Assembly: GCA_013289855.1 (NCBI GenBank)
Contig: JABCZD010000002.1
Coordinates: forward strand, 1 to 64,000
Length of the DNA stretch: 64,000 bases
Source of the DNA: Acidobacteriota bacterium
GTDB taxonomy: Bacteria; Acidobacteriota; Terriglobia; Acidiferrales; UBA7541
Reading direction: 5' to 3'
The position numbers were made by a program, and so were the translations under genes. Position 1 is the stretch's first letter. Each line of letters begins with the position of its first letter. This document shows, piece after piece, positions 27,247-35,683 of this stretch. The notes beneath the pieces are model-generated. The model was not told where the DNA came from, ran no database searches, and saw only the letters and a list, made by a program, of their open reading frames with translations.

Positions 27247-28335
27247 ATGCAGCAAAAGGTCCCCCAGCTCGATGCCGTTCGCGGCATTGCAATCATCCTG
27301 GTGATGCTTGTCAATACCAGCGACAAATATCCTGTGCTCCATCTTCAGCATGTTGTTGGCAATGGATGGATGGGGGTCGATCTGTTCTTCGCGCTGTCAG
27401 GGTTCTTGATTACGGGTATTTTGCTGGACACCAAGAGCGACCCAGCGTATTTCAAGAATTTTTACGCCAGGCGAGCGTTGAGAATCCTGCCCCTCTACTA
27501 TTCCGTGCTGCTCTTCATGTTCGTCCTGGTTCCGCTGCTGCGCCCTACTGAGAGCAATGCAATTTTCGAAAGATCGTCGCCATGGTGGGCCTATCCGATC
27601 TTTCTTCAGAATTTCCTGGTTGCCTTTCCCACACTGGCCGTCGGTCCCCTGGGGACCTCGTGGTCTTTGGCCATCGAAGAGCAGTTTTATCTTCTATGGC
27701 CATTGGTGGTGCGTTTCTGCTCCATCGTTACGCTGCGGCGCATTGCTGTCGTCTTGATTCTTCTCTCCGCGCCGCTGACGTTTTATTTGTCGTCGTATCG
27801 CGTTTTCATTTACTCGAATGTGTTTTGCCGTCAAGTTGGTCTCATGGCCGGCGCGCTACTCGCGCTGCTCGTCCGCTGCGACACCTTCGAGCCGTCTAAA
27901 CATACAGGAGTGGTTTGGATTTTGTTTTCGGTAACGCTGGCCGGTGCATTTGTGAGCGAATCGTTAGGTGCCCAATGGCTCGCGTTCACCTTGGTTGCCC
28001 TAGCGGCAGCTTCGTTTGTGTTTCTGGCGCTTTATTCCAGCCAGCCTTGGCTGCAGTCCATTTTGCAGAATCGCTTCCTGCGGTATACCGGCACCATCAG
28101 CTACGGACTCTACCTACTGCATAAAATTCCCACTGATCTGATGCAGGCTCTGCATCTGGATCGCCGTCCCATTCTGATCTTGCCGATAGTGCTTCTGGGA
28201 TCCTATGCACTGGCCGCGCTCTCTTGGAACGTCCTCGAGAAGCCGTTTCTTCGTTTAAAACGTTTTTTCCCTTCTGACCCATTTCGGACGAACAGCGCCG
28301 AGGTCCGCGTTTTCCCGGACGGAGGCAGTGTATAG
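27247..28335 (+). CDS. Acyltransferase 3 family membrane protein (OafA/YrhL-like)
   Basis: Integral membrane O-acyltransferase with about ten hydrophobic segments. The N-terminus QLDAVRGIAIILVMLVN holds the family's DxxRGxA motif. GWMGVDLFFALSGFLITGIL, the RRALRILPLYY motif and TSWSLAIEEQFYLLWPL follow in the expected order. It usually acetylates sugars or lipids using acyl-CoA. It could decorate the EPS or the product of the biosynthetic block. Its last nine residues (VFPDGGSV and stop) lie where sequence of a decayed SDR gene begins, so the C-terminus may have been created by a deletion junction. Confidence 0.9.
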   Translation: MQQKVPQLDAVRGIAIILVMLVNTSDKYPVLHLQHVVGNGWMGVDLFFALSGFLITGILLDTKSDPAYFKNFYARRALRILPLYYSVLLFMFVLVPLLRPTESNAIFERSSPWWAYPIFLQNFLVAFPTLAVGPLGTSWSLAIEEQFYLLWPLVVRFCSIVTLRRIAVVLILLSAPLTFYLSSYRVFIYSNVFCRQVGLMAGALLALLVRCDTFEPSKHTGVVWILFSVTLAGAFVSESLGAQWLAFTLVALAAASFVFLALYSSQPWLQSILQNRFLRYTGTISYGLYLLHKIPTDLMQALHLDRRPILILPIVLLGSYALAALSWNVLEKPFLRLKRFFPSDPFRTNSAEVRVFPDGGSV

Positions 28336-28585
28336 CGCCAGCAAGCATGGCGTGATCGGGCTGGCGAAGTTTGCTGCGCTGGTGAACGTCAAGAGCGGAA
28401 TCCGAGTCAACGCTGTGTGTTCCCGGATTTACGGAAACGCCCATGGTGATTGGATGTTTCGCGTTCCAGAGGTCCACAAATTGCCGACGCGGTAGTATGT
28501 AGGTGCTCGGACGGCATCTTTCATGGTTGGCCAGTCACTGGTTCTTGATGGCGGCTTTCTCGCGGGGCAAAACTCTCCGAGCTAG
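28319..28585 (+). pseudogene. Remnant of a short-chain dehydrogenase/reductase gene
   Basis: From 28331 one frame reads YSASKHGVIGLAKFAAL and then SGIRVNAVC, the catalytic YxxxK helix of classical SDRs. At about 28421 one extra T shifts the frame; reading on in the next frame gives VPGFTETPMV, the next SDR motif. After a degraded stretch, 28514-28585 reads ASFMVGQSLVLDGGFLAGQ, the SDR C-terminus. The N-terminal Rossmann half is gone, replaced by the end of the acyltransferase gene. At least two frameshifts and a loss of about 40 codons make it non-functional. Confidence 0.85.
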
Positions 28586-28726
28586 CTGTCCGCTGTTGAC
28601 AACTCGTCGACGCCGGTCGCCAGACGCTGGCTTCAGCGAGTACCGCGGACAAGCGTGTTAAAATCAGCGGCGATCATTTGCGAGTTTCTGCCTCGTTAAA
28701 GCTCTGCCCATTCGCGGAGGTAAGGA
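28586..28726. other. Leader region before the P450 gene
   Basis: 141 bp after the SDR remnant, with a strong GCGGAGG ribosome-binding site immediately before the P450 TTG start. Together with the pseudogene it forms the 391-bp gap between intact genes. Confidence 0.4.
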
Positions 28727-29950
28727 TTGGCCAAGGTCAGCAGTCAGAAAATTACTTTCGGCGGCGAAACTCTTCAGGATCCGTACCCAATGTACGCCCG
28801 CATGCATGAGCAAGGCCCGCTGCACCTCTTAGATGTAGACGGCAAATGGGGGGCCTGGGCGATTTTCAGTCACGCCGAATGCTCTTCGATCGCCAAAGAC
28901 CCTAGACTTTCCGCGAAACGCGCGCAGCAGATGCTCGCGCTTTTGCCGCCCGATAGTCAGTCCGAGTTCACCGAACTCGCGCGCATGCTAAATTTGTGGC
29001 TGATCTTCATGGACGCGCCCGAACACACTCGGCTGCGCAAACTGTTAAATAAAGGATTCGCCCCTGCCGCGGTCGAAGGCTTGCGCCCGCAAGTTGAAGC
29101 CATCATCGATCGCATGCTCAAGCCGCTGCGGCATGGCTCAGAAGTCGAACTCATGCGCGAGTTTGCAAATCCCATGCCGGTATTCATCATTTCGGAGATG
29201 CTTGGAGTGCCGCTGCAGCTGCACGACACCTTCGTCGAATGGTCGCGAGCCATTGCGGTGTTTCGCGGCAATCCGGAACGCACGGTGGACCAAGCGCGCG
29301 CGGCGCAAGATGCGCTGATAGCCATGACGGATTTTTTCCGCAAAGCCGTTGCCGAGCGGCGACGCAATAAAGGAAACGACCTGATTAGCCTGCTAATCGA
29401 CATCGAGGAAGATGGCGAAGTTCTGACCGAAGAGGAGCTATACGCCCAGTGCATCGCACTGCTTTTCGCGGGGCACGAAACAACCAGAAACCTGATCGGC
29501 AATGGAATGTACACGCTGTTGAAGCACCCGCAAGAGACCGCGGAGCTACGCGAGAAACCAGAGATGATCCGCTCGGCGGTGGAAGAAATTCTGCGCTACG
29601 AGAGCCCGGTGCAGTTCACGGCTCGCGTGCTGAAAGAAGACATCGAAGTCTGCGGTCAACGCATACCGAAGAGATGGTCGATCTTATGCATGCTCGGAGC
29701 GGCGAACCGGGATCCCAAACAATTTAAGGAACCCAATCAGCTAAACCTGAAGCGGCTTAACAACCAACACCTGGCCTTCAGTGCCGGTCCGCATTTTTGC
29801 ATTGGAAACCAACTTGCGCGGCTGGAAGGACAGATTGCGCTGCTGAATCTGATTCAGCGCTTTCCGGAGATGAAGCTCATTGGTCCGCGACCAGAGTGGG
29901 CCCCGACGTTCGGCTTCAGAGGTCTGAAAAGCCTTCCGGTAACTATCTGA
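28727..29950 (+). CDS. Cytochrome P450
   Basis: Soluble bacterial P450 (about 407 aa). The heme-binding loop is FSAGPHFCIGNQLA with the cysteine ligand at residue 358. The I-helix oxygen-activation motif is LLFAGHETTRN (near 244-254), the ExxR pair is EEILRYESP, and FMDAPEHTRLRKLLNKGF is the C-helix region. It resembles CYP107-like enzymes that act on polyketides, peptides or carrier-bound amino acids. The TTG start is supported by GCGGAGG. No ferredoxin or reductase gene is nearby, so electrons must come from elsewhere. It probably oxidises the cluster product or a carrier-bound intermediate. Confidence 0.93.
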   Translation: MAKVSSQKITFGGETLQDPYPMYARMHEQGPLHLLDVDGKWGAWAIFSHAECSSIAKDPRLSAKRAQQMLALLPPDSQSEFTELARMLNLWLIFMDAPEHTRLRKLLNKGFAPAAVEGLRPQVEAIIDRMLKPLRHGSEVELMREFANPMPVFIISEMLGVPLQLHDTFVEWSRAIAVFRGNPERTVDQARAAQDALIAMTDFFRKAVAERRRNKGNDLISLLIDIEEDGEVLTEEELYAQCIALLFAGHETTRNLIGNGMYTLLKHPQETAELREKPEMIRSAVEEILRYESPVQFTARVLKEDIEVCGQRIPKRWSILCMLGAANRDPKQFKEPNQLNLKRLNNQHLAFSAGPHFCIGNQLARLEGQIALLNLIQRFPEMKLIGPRPEWAPTFGFRGLKSLPVTI

Positions 29951-29998
29951 GAGTCTCTTTTTTCTGAGTTCGTTCCAACTCTTCCATTTAGCGACTGA

Positions 29999-30436
29999 TC
30001 AATGGGTTGCCGGTAGACGCTGCCAAGTCAATTCAACGGTTTGGATTTCTCCGTTGACTGGGGCTGGCGGTGTAACCAGCACGATTCGATCGTTTTGGAA
30101 TTTGACGCTACGGACCAGGTCCTTATTCACGAAGTTCTGAATCGATGAGATTTCGACGTGATGGGTGACCGTGTCGCCATTCAGCGTGAATCGCCCGCTA
30201 TAGGCGAGAAAACTCTTGAAGGCCTCAGCCTGTTCTTCTAATAGGGCTGCACCGGTGCGGCCGAAAGAGAGCGGCTTTCGGCCGTCGTAGCTGATAAGCG
30301 CGGTCACTCGGCCATCGGCAGTGTAGCTCAGAAAACCAGCGGGGCTGGCGCCATAAGGTGTTTCGTTTCGCTTCCCCGTCGAGGTTGTACTTGAGGCGGA
30401 AACCAATTTCCACGAGCCCACAAGTCTGTCGTCCAT
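29999..30436 (-). CDS. Lipocalin-like domain protein
   Basis: 145-aa protein with the lipocalin-like opening LVGSWKLVSA and the repeated beta-strand pattern GFLSYTADGRVTALI, with a later ELTWQRL strand. Such proteins form a small barrel that may bind a hydrophobic ligand or act as a cyclase-like helper. The ATG has a strong GGAGG ribosome-binding site, so no signal peptide is included. A signal-like stretch (AAVLVIGELVAFLAAAI) exists upstream but in a different frame. It is convergent with the P450 gene. Function unknown. Confidence 0.75.
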   Translation of the reverse strand: MDDRLVGSWKLVSASSTTSTGKRNETPYGASPAGFLSYTADGRVTALISYDGRKPLSFGRTGAALLEEQAEAFKSFLAYSGRFTLNGDTVTHHVEISSIQNFVNKDLVRSVKFQNDRIVLVTPPAPVNGEIQTVELTWQRLPATH

Positions 30437-30809
30437 TTGCGCCTCCGATTGCCGCGGCTAAAAACGCGACGAGTTCACCAATCACCAAAACTGCAGCCGT
30501 CATCCTGATTCTCGTTTCGATTCTACGTCCGCGAAATGTGACTCACTCGTCGAAAAGAGGCATCTAGGCGGCAGCTGCCTTCCGGATTGTACTCTGCGCC
30601 GTTTACCCACGCTTCATGGCAAATGACTCTCGGACTCAGCAGGAATGCACGTTCCTTATGGGACAACCGCTACACCAATCTCTCCATTTGCTTTGCGGAA
30701 TATATTTCGAAGATTGGTACGCTATGGATTAGCAGCCTGCTGTTCCGAATTGGCTGAGTCCTTGTAGCCTTGGCTACGCCTTAAATCTCGCAAGAAGGAT
30801 TGCAGCCTG
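30437..30809. other. Intergenic region, nothing recognised
   Basis: 373 bp between divergent genes. The only candidate is the out-of-frame signal-peptide-like peptide on the minus strand (starting at 30503). An AAGAAGGA ribosome-binding site precedes the TTG of the next gene. Confidence 0.4.
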
Positions 30810-32027
30810 TTGAAGCCGACCGTCCTGATCGTTACGACCTCTCGTTGGTTCCCTACCGCGCGCCTCGCCGTAGCTCTTGCCCACGCCGGATGCAACGTTG
30901 CGGCGGTCTGCCCTTCGGGACATCCAATTTCCAAAACCACGGTCGTAACTCGCATCTTCGCTTACCGCGGATTGGCACCGCTGCGTTCGGTCGCTGAGGC
31001 GATTCGCGGAACCAATCCGGACCTGCTGGTTTCCGGCGATGATTTAGCCACCTGGCATCTTCATTGCCTTCACGCGCAAGAACAAAGACTGCGCTCGCAC
31101 AAATTCGGTTCGCCGTTTTCTCAGCTGATCGAGCGTTCCGTCGGCGCGCCGGAATTTTTTGACGCCATCGAGGATCGCGCTTCCTTCATGAATCTCGCCA
31201 ACGAAGAGGGCGTACGCATCCCGAAAACTGCCATCATCGCGAGCTCCGAAGAACTCCACCAGTGGACAGCACAAGTTGGCTTTCCCACTGTCCTGAAAGC
31301 AAACGGCACGAGCGGCGGGGTAGGCGTCCGTGTGGTCAACAATGCTGGGCAGGCACTAAGTGCCCTTCGCGACCTGCAGGCGCCCCCGCTCATGGCTCGC
31401 GCCGCCAAGCGTGCCATTTTCGACCGCGACACTACGTTGCTCCTCCGGTCGTTGCGACGTACCCGCTCCGCGGTACACGCACAGTCCTTCATCGTCGGCC
31501 AGGAGGCTACGAGCGCATTAGCCTGCTGGAATGGCGCGATCTTAGCCAGCGTCCACTTTGCGGTCTTGCAAAAAGGGCACGCCGCTGGCCACGCCACTGT
31601 TCTCCGTCGCATTGAACATCCGGAAATGGCTGCCACCGCCGAAAAGATGGTCCGCCGTCTGCGCCTCTCCGGATTACATGGCTTTGACTTCATGCTGGAC
31701 GATCAGCACCACGATGCTTACCTCATCGAACTCAACCCGCGCGCCACCCAAGTCGGCCATCTCAGTTTCGGCCCCGGTCACGACCTGCCCGGCGCGCTCA
31801 TCTCGGCACTTTCCGGGACGGCAGCGCAGCCTGCCTCAAGAATCACGGAAAATGACACTATTGCCCTCTTTCCACAGGAATGGCTAAGGGATTCTTCCAG
31901 CCCGTATCTGCGCTCCGCCTACCACGACGTTCCCTGGGACCAGCCGGAACTGCTTCGCGCTTGCGTTCGTAAACGGGCCGACGGATCTCTGGTTAATTTG
32001 CTGCAGCGGTATCTGAAAAATCGCTAA
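30810..32027 (+). CDS. ATP-grasp domain ligase
   Basis: Carboxylate-amine/thiol ligase of the ATP-grasp fold. The N-terminal pre-grasp part begins LKPTVLIVTTSRWFPTARLA. The ATP-binding half contains FPTVLKANGTSGGVGVRVV, and the metal/ATP site is DAYLIELNPRATQVGHLSFG, with the E-x-N-P-R pattern typical of the family. Residues between about 190 and 240 are basic and less conserved. It may form an amide bond to an amino acid or a small peptide. It closes the biosynthetic block and could add the last building block, which is inference. Start TTG at 30810. Confidence 0.85.
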   Translation: MKPTVLIVTTSRWFPTARLAVALAHAGCNVAAVCPSGHPISKTTVVTRIFAYRGLAPLRSVAEAIRGTNPDLLVSGDDLATWHLHCLHAQEQRLRSHKFGSPFSQLIERSVGAPEFFDAIEDRASFMNLANEEGVRIPKTAIIASSEELHQWTAQVGFPTVLKANGTSGGVGVRVVNNAGQALSALRDLQAPPLMARAAKRAIFDRDTTLLLRSLRRTRSAVHAQSFIVGQEATSALACWNGAILASVHFAVLQKGHAAGHATVLRRIEHPEMAATAEKMVRRLRLSGLHGFDFMLDDQHHDAYLIELNPRATQVGHLSFGPGHDLPGALISALSGTAAQPASRITENDTIALFPQEWLRDSSSPYLRSAYHDVPWDQPELLRACVRKRADGSLVNLLQRYLKNR

Positions 32028-32092
32028 ACCACGGTAGCAAGCGTCATCTTTTTTCTCGCGAGGCTTCGCGACTACAACGCTCACGGACCCGC

Positions 32093-33496
32093 TTAAGAGA
32101 TAAAGGTGCAGCCTACGCGATAGGTGCCTTGGGCGGTGCGCTGAGACCACACCTGTTTGAGATTGACGCGGACGGGCGGAAGAATCGGTACGTGAAGGAT
32201 GGCAAAGATGTTAGCGGGCAGCTCCTCGGCTGCGTCCATCTCGAGAGCCACGCCGCCAAAGCCGAGGTCCAGGACGCGGGCGCGACGCGATGCTTCTTCG
32301 CCCAACACAGCGTAGGCGTTCGTGCCGCTCATGGAAACGCGTTCGGCTTTGCGCACCACAGTAAAGATATTTGGGGAAGGATTCGGCGTGGCGCTTTGTC
32401 CGCTGGCCATTCCGGAAGCGGTCGCTGCCGCGGCGATCTCCATGCCGTGCGGCAGAGGATTCGCGCGCGGCTCAACGGGAACTGGCCCCGGCGTGGGTCC
32501 AGTGCCCGATCCCGTGACTGGTCCCGGAGTGGTAGAGGGCGAAGTAGGCTGCGACGCGCGAGACAATGGCGGCTGAGATGCGGTGCGCGATGCTGGTTCC
32601 TCTCTTGTTGCTGTAGTCTCCATCCGCGCGCCAATCGATTCAGAACGCGATTCGGGACGGGATTCAGAACGAGATACGGCACTGGAGCCAGAACTGCGGC
32701 CGTGGCTGGCGTGCTTGAGACGATACAGGCGTTCGTCAGCGACGCGGATAAGCTGATCCGCGTGCTCGCCATCTTGCGGAAAATTTGCGACGCCGTGATC
32801 CATGTTGACGCCGACCGTCACCTGCAAGGTTTTGAGATTTTCCGCAAAAATCATTTCGACGCGTCGGCTAAGAGCCATGGCTTGCGGTGCGTCGGTCTGT
32901 GGCAGTAGCAAAGCGAATTCGTCGCCACCAATGCGGAAGGCGGAGTCCGAAGTACGCAAGGCATTTTTCAGCGTGGAAGAGGCGACGCGCAGGACTTCGT
33001 CACCGCGCGGATGGCCATGCGTGTCATTTACTTCCTTGAAGCGGTGGAGATCCAGGATAACCAAGCCCAGCGGCTGGCCGTAACGACGTGCGCGATTCAA
33101 TTCTTTTTCAAAAGATTCGCCGAACAGGCGTCGGTTGTAGAGGCCTGTGAGCGCGTCGGTAACAGCGTTCAGTTGCAGTTCTTTGAGCGCGTCGTATTCC
33201 ATGATGACAGGTACACGAAACATTCCTGCGGACGCGAGGACGTCCACGAGCGCAGTCTTCAGCGCGACGGGACGATTCAAACACTCGCTAAGTTCACGGC
33301 GGCGGAGAAGCATCTCGTCCCACAACTGGACGCACTGAGTTTCTTGCAGCGCAAGGTGCGTGATGGTATGAAAATAGCGCTGGAGAAATTGGCCACGCGC
33401 GGGTAACTCCAAGCCGCTAAGTGTATCGGCCAGCAGGTCCAAGTACGAGTCTTCGATCGGCAAGCGCGAGGGCGCTGGGGCGCCGGGGCTGTGCAT
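32093..33496 (-). CDS. GGDEF-PilZ diguanylate cyclase/c-di-GMP protein
   Basis: An N-terminal helical region (1-110) of unknown type is followed by a complete GGDEF domain (about 112-275). DALTGLYNRR and DLHRFKEVND are typical, the active loop RIGGDEFALL is at about 187-196, and an RTSD inhibitory site sits five residues before GGDEF. A 110-residue Ser/Pro/Thr-rich disordered linker leads to a C-terminal PilZ-like domain (about 385-467). The PilZ signature is imperfect (DLGFGG instead of DxSxxG). It probably makes c-di-GMP and may sense it. Divergently placed small PilZ and kinase genes suggest a local c-di-GMP circuit for the EPS. Confidence 0.9.
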   Translation of the reverse strand: MHSPGAPAPSRLPIEDSYLDLLADTLSGLELPARGQFLQRYFHTITHLALQETQCVQLWDEMLLRRRELSECLNRPVALKTALVDVLASAGMFRVPVIMEYDALKELQLNAVTDALTGLYNRRLFGESFEKELNRARRYGQPLGLVILDLHRFKEVNDTHGHPRGDEVLRVASSTLKNALRTSDSAFRIGGDEFALLLPQTDAPQAMALSRRVEMIFAENLKTLQVTVGVNMDHGVANFPQDGEHADQLIRVADERLYRLKHASHGRSSGSSAVSRSESRPESRSESIGARMETTATREEPASRTASQPPLSRASQPTSPSTTPGPVTGSGTGPTPGPVPVEPRANPLPHGMEIAAAATASGMASGQSATPNPSPNIFTVVRKAERVSMSGTNAYAVLGEEASRRARVLDLGFGGVALEMDAAEELPANIFAILHVPILPPVRVNLKQVWSQRTAQGTYRVGCTFIS

Positions 33497-33767
33497 GTCC
33501 GGTATATACCTGTATGTCGCCTATCCCCGCGGGGGTTGGGGAAGCATAGGGCTTTCTATCACGAGTTTGGGAGCAAGCGTGAGTCCAATCATGCTGGTTT
33601 CGGACTGTAGACAGAAATGGCATTCAGCAGGACAAAATGAGGCGTATCACATTAAGAACAAAGGTTATAGTTTGGTTTTAAGGGTGTTTTCGCGCTGCAA
33701 ACAAGATGTAGAACCACTAGGACGAGAGGGGATAGCTGACCGCGACTAGGTCAAACAGAGTACCAAA

Positions 33768-34130
33768 TTACTCAAGAGGCCTAAGGAATTCCAACCCGAA
33801 GAGACGCATATCCCCTGCGGCGTCCTGTCGCAGGACTTTAGCGGAAATAGGGGGCGTTTCGCTTGGGACCACGCTCGATGGAGCCGGAGAGGGTGCCGGA
33901 ATCGTGAGATACACGATCTGGTCCGCGCGCAGGATATGAGCCGAAGCGATACATGCGCCAGTCGCGCTAATATTGAGGGTTTTGGTCAATTCCACGAACT
34001 CCGCGCCAGAAAGGTCGGTGGCTCGCAGAAAGACCGGTACTTGAAGGCGGATGCGAGGCGAGCGGCGAGTCGGGGAATATTCCAAGCGCTGGCCTTCCTT
34101 GAGTAGTTGGGTATGCAAAGTTTCTCTCAT
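33768..34130 (-). CDS. PilZ domain protein
   Basis: 120-aa single-domain c-di-GMP receptor candidate. The PilZ motif pair is present: RRSPRIRLQVPV (the RxxxR part) and TLNISATGACI (the D/NxSxxG part). A Pro/Ser-rich insertion (residues 80-93) lies between strands. The N-terminal 20 residues are charged. Target unknown. It is next to the GGDEF-PilZ gene in the same orientation, 270 bp apart. Confidence 0.88.
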   Translation of the reverse strand: MRETLHTQLLKEGQRLEYSPTRRSPRIRLQVPVFLRATDLSGAEFVELTKTLNISATGACIASAHILRADQIVYLTIPAPSPAPSSVVPSETPPISAKVLRQDAAGDMRLFGLEFLRPLE

Positions 34131-34383
34131 AGTACTACGGAACTAGTACGTGCTAGTGCATTCCCGATGCCAGATGCCATGCCATTCGAAGTCTGTAAGT
34201 CTTTCATTCATAAATAGTTAACAAAACGACGAATCATAGGCGATTTTGATACGGCATGGGAGGTGTGGCGCTGTCCAGTTCGTTTCCCCTAATGTGCAAA
34301 TGAAGCGCCTTTACCTGCCTTTACCATTGACACTTCCCGACCCCTTTGCGAGCATGAGACCCGCACAATGGAAAAAACTTACC

Positions 34384-34399
34384 ACTTTGGCGCCAAAGT
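34384..34399. promoter_or_regulatory. 16-bp perfect palindrome ahead of the kinase gene
   Basis: ACTTTGGCGCCAAAGT is a perfect inverted repeat ending 12 nt before the kinase ATG, over the place where a ribosome-binding site would lie. It could be an operator or a hairpin limiting translation. About one such palindrome is expected by chance in the whole window, so it may mean nothing. Confidence 0.35.
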
Positions 34400-34411
34400 T
34401 CGCGAGACCAA

Positions 34412-35632
34412 ATGACTGGCCGCACCATTACACCGCAGGAGATGGAGCAACCTCAGGGCCTTTCTCTACCCATCGACCTGGTGCAAGGGCTGGTTGACGC
34501 CGTCGACGAGGCCTTCCTCGTTTCCGACCGGGCGGGAACATTATTGCTCGCCAACGGGAAGGCGCGCAAGCATCTCGCGACGCGAGGATTTTCGCAACCC
34601 CTCGGACTGAATTTGTTTTCGAATGTATTGTGCGTGGATGCCGGCGAAGTATTCAGTCAAATCGAGGGCGGACAGCACGAAGTGAAAATGATTCTGGAGC
34701 TGGGCGAAGCGAAATATCGCGTGCGCATGCGCTGGATGCCGGATTCAGATTGGCTAGTGGTGCAACTCGCTGAACAGGTAGCGGCAGGTGATCCCGGAAC
34801 GCACCCGACAGTGCAGGAACTTTTGCAAGAGCGCGAGATAACGTACCGTAATCTATTGGCGGCGTACTTGAAATTGCAGGAGGTGAATCGTCAAAAAACG
34901 GTGTTCCTGGCTTCCGCGGCGCATGAACTAAAGACACCTCTGGCCGTGATTAAAGGTTATTACGATTTACTGCTGACGGGATCGCTGGGAAAGCTGACGG
35001 AGAAGCAACGCGACATTCTGGAAGAATCGAAGGACAGCTGCGAACGCCTGGTGCGTCTGGTATCGATGTTCCTGAATTACTCCGCGCTCGAAAGCGGAAA
35101 ACTGGTGTTGCAGCTGCGCGACAATGATTTGCGCGATTGTCTGGAAGAGCTAACCAAGCGGTGGTCGGAAGCCTTTCAGCGCAAGGGCGTGCGGCTGGAA
35201 GCCACGTTCGACCCGTCGATTCCGACGTTCCGTTTTGACTATCAAAAGGTACAGCAAGCCGCAGCGAATCTGCTGGACAACTCTTTGAAGCACACCCCGG
35301 CGGGTGGCAGCGTGACGTTGTGCGCCGGTCCTCATTTCTGGGAGCGCCGTGTGGCGGCCGCAGCGCCGTCATCCGAACGCCGGCGATTCCGTTTGCCGCG
35401 TCCAAATAGCGTGGAAGTGAGCGTAGCGGATTCCGGACCGGGCATCCCGGCGGAACATCATCAGGAGATTTTTGAGGATTTTGTACGCGTGGATCGCAAC
35501 ACTTCGGGGATGGGCTTGGGCCTCGCCATCGCCAAGCGATTAATCCAGGCCCATCGCGGGAAGATTTGGGTGGAGAGCGAACCGAACGCGGGAAGCAAAT
35601 TCACATTTTTGCTGCCGATGGACCAGTCCTGA
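34412..35632 (+). CDS. Soluble sensor histidine kinase
   Basis: A PAS-like N-terminal domain (about 20-120: VDAVDEAFLVSDRAGTLL) is followed by a short coiled segment, a HisKA dimerisation domain with the phospho-acceptor His171 in SAAHELKTPLAV, and a HATPase domain with the N box NLLDNSLKH, G1 DSGPGIP and G2 GMGLGLAIAKR. No transmembrane helix is seen, so it senses a cytoplasmic cue. It is 51 bp upstream of the NtrC-type regulator and almost certainly its partner. The pair is analogous in kind, though not clearly in descent, to the PrsK/PrsR pair of exosortase-EPS systems. Confidence 0.92.
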   Translation: MTGRTITPQEMEQPQGLSLPIDLVQGLVDAVDEAFLVSDRAGTLLLANGKARKHLATRGFSQPLGLNLFSNVLCVDAGEVFSQIEGGQHEVKMILELGEAKYRVRMRWMPDSDWLVVQLAEQVAAGDPGTHPTVQELLQEREITYRNLLAAYLKLQEVNRQKTVFLASAAHELKTPLAVIKGYYDLLLTGSLGKLTEKQRDILEESKDSCERLVRLVSMFLNYSALESGKLVLQLRDNDLRDCLEELTKRWSEAFQRKGVRLEATFDPSIPTFRFDYQKVQQAAANLLDNSLKHTPAGGSVTLCAGPHFWERRVAAAAPSSERRRFRLPRPNSVEVSVADSGPGIPAEHHQEIFEDFVRVDRNTSGMGLGLAIAKRLIQAHRGKIWVESEPNAGSKFTFLLPMDQS

Positions 35633-35683
35633 GAAGGCGGCAATGTCACTGATTTTTTTTTGGAACCAGAAAGGACCACTGCA

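Noticed and set aside
30225..30503. Signal-peptide-like small frame upstream of the lipocalin-like gene
   Set aside because: Different frame from the lipocalin gene, and the lipocalin ATG has its own strong ribosome-binding site; only a frameshift would join them.
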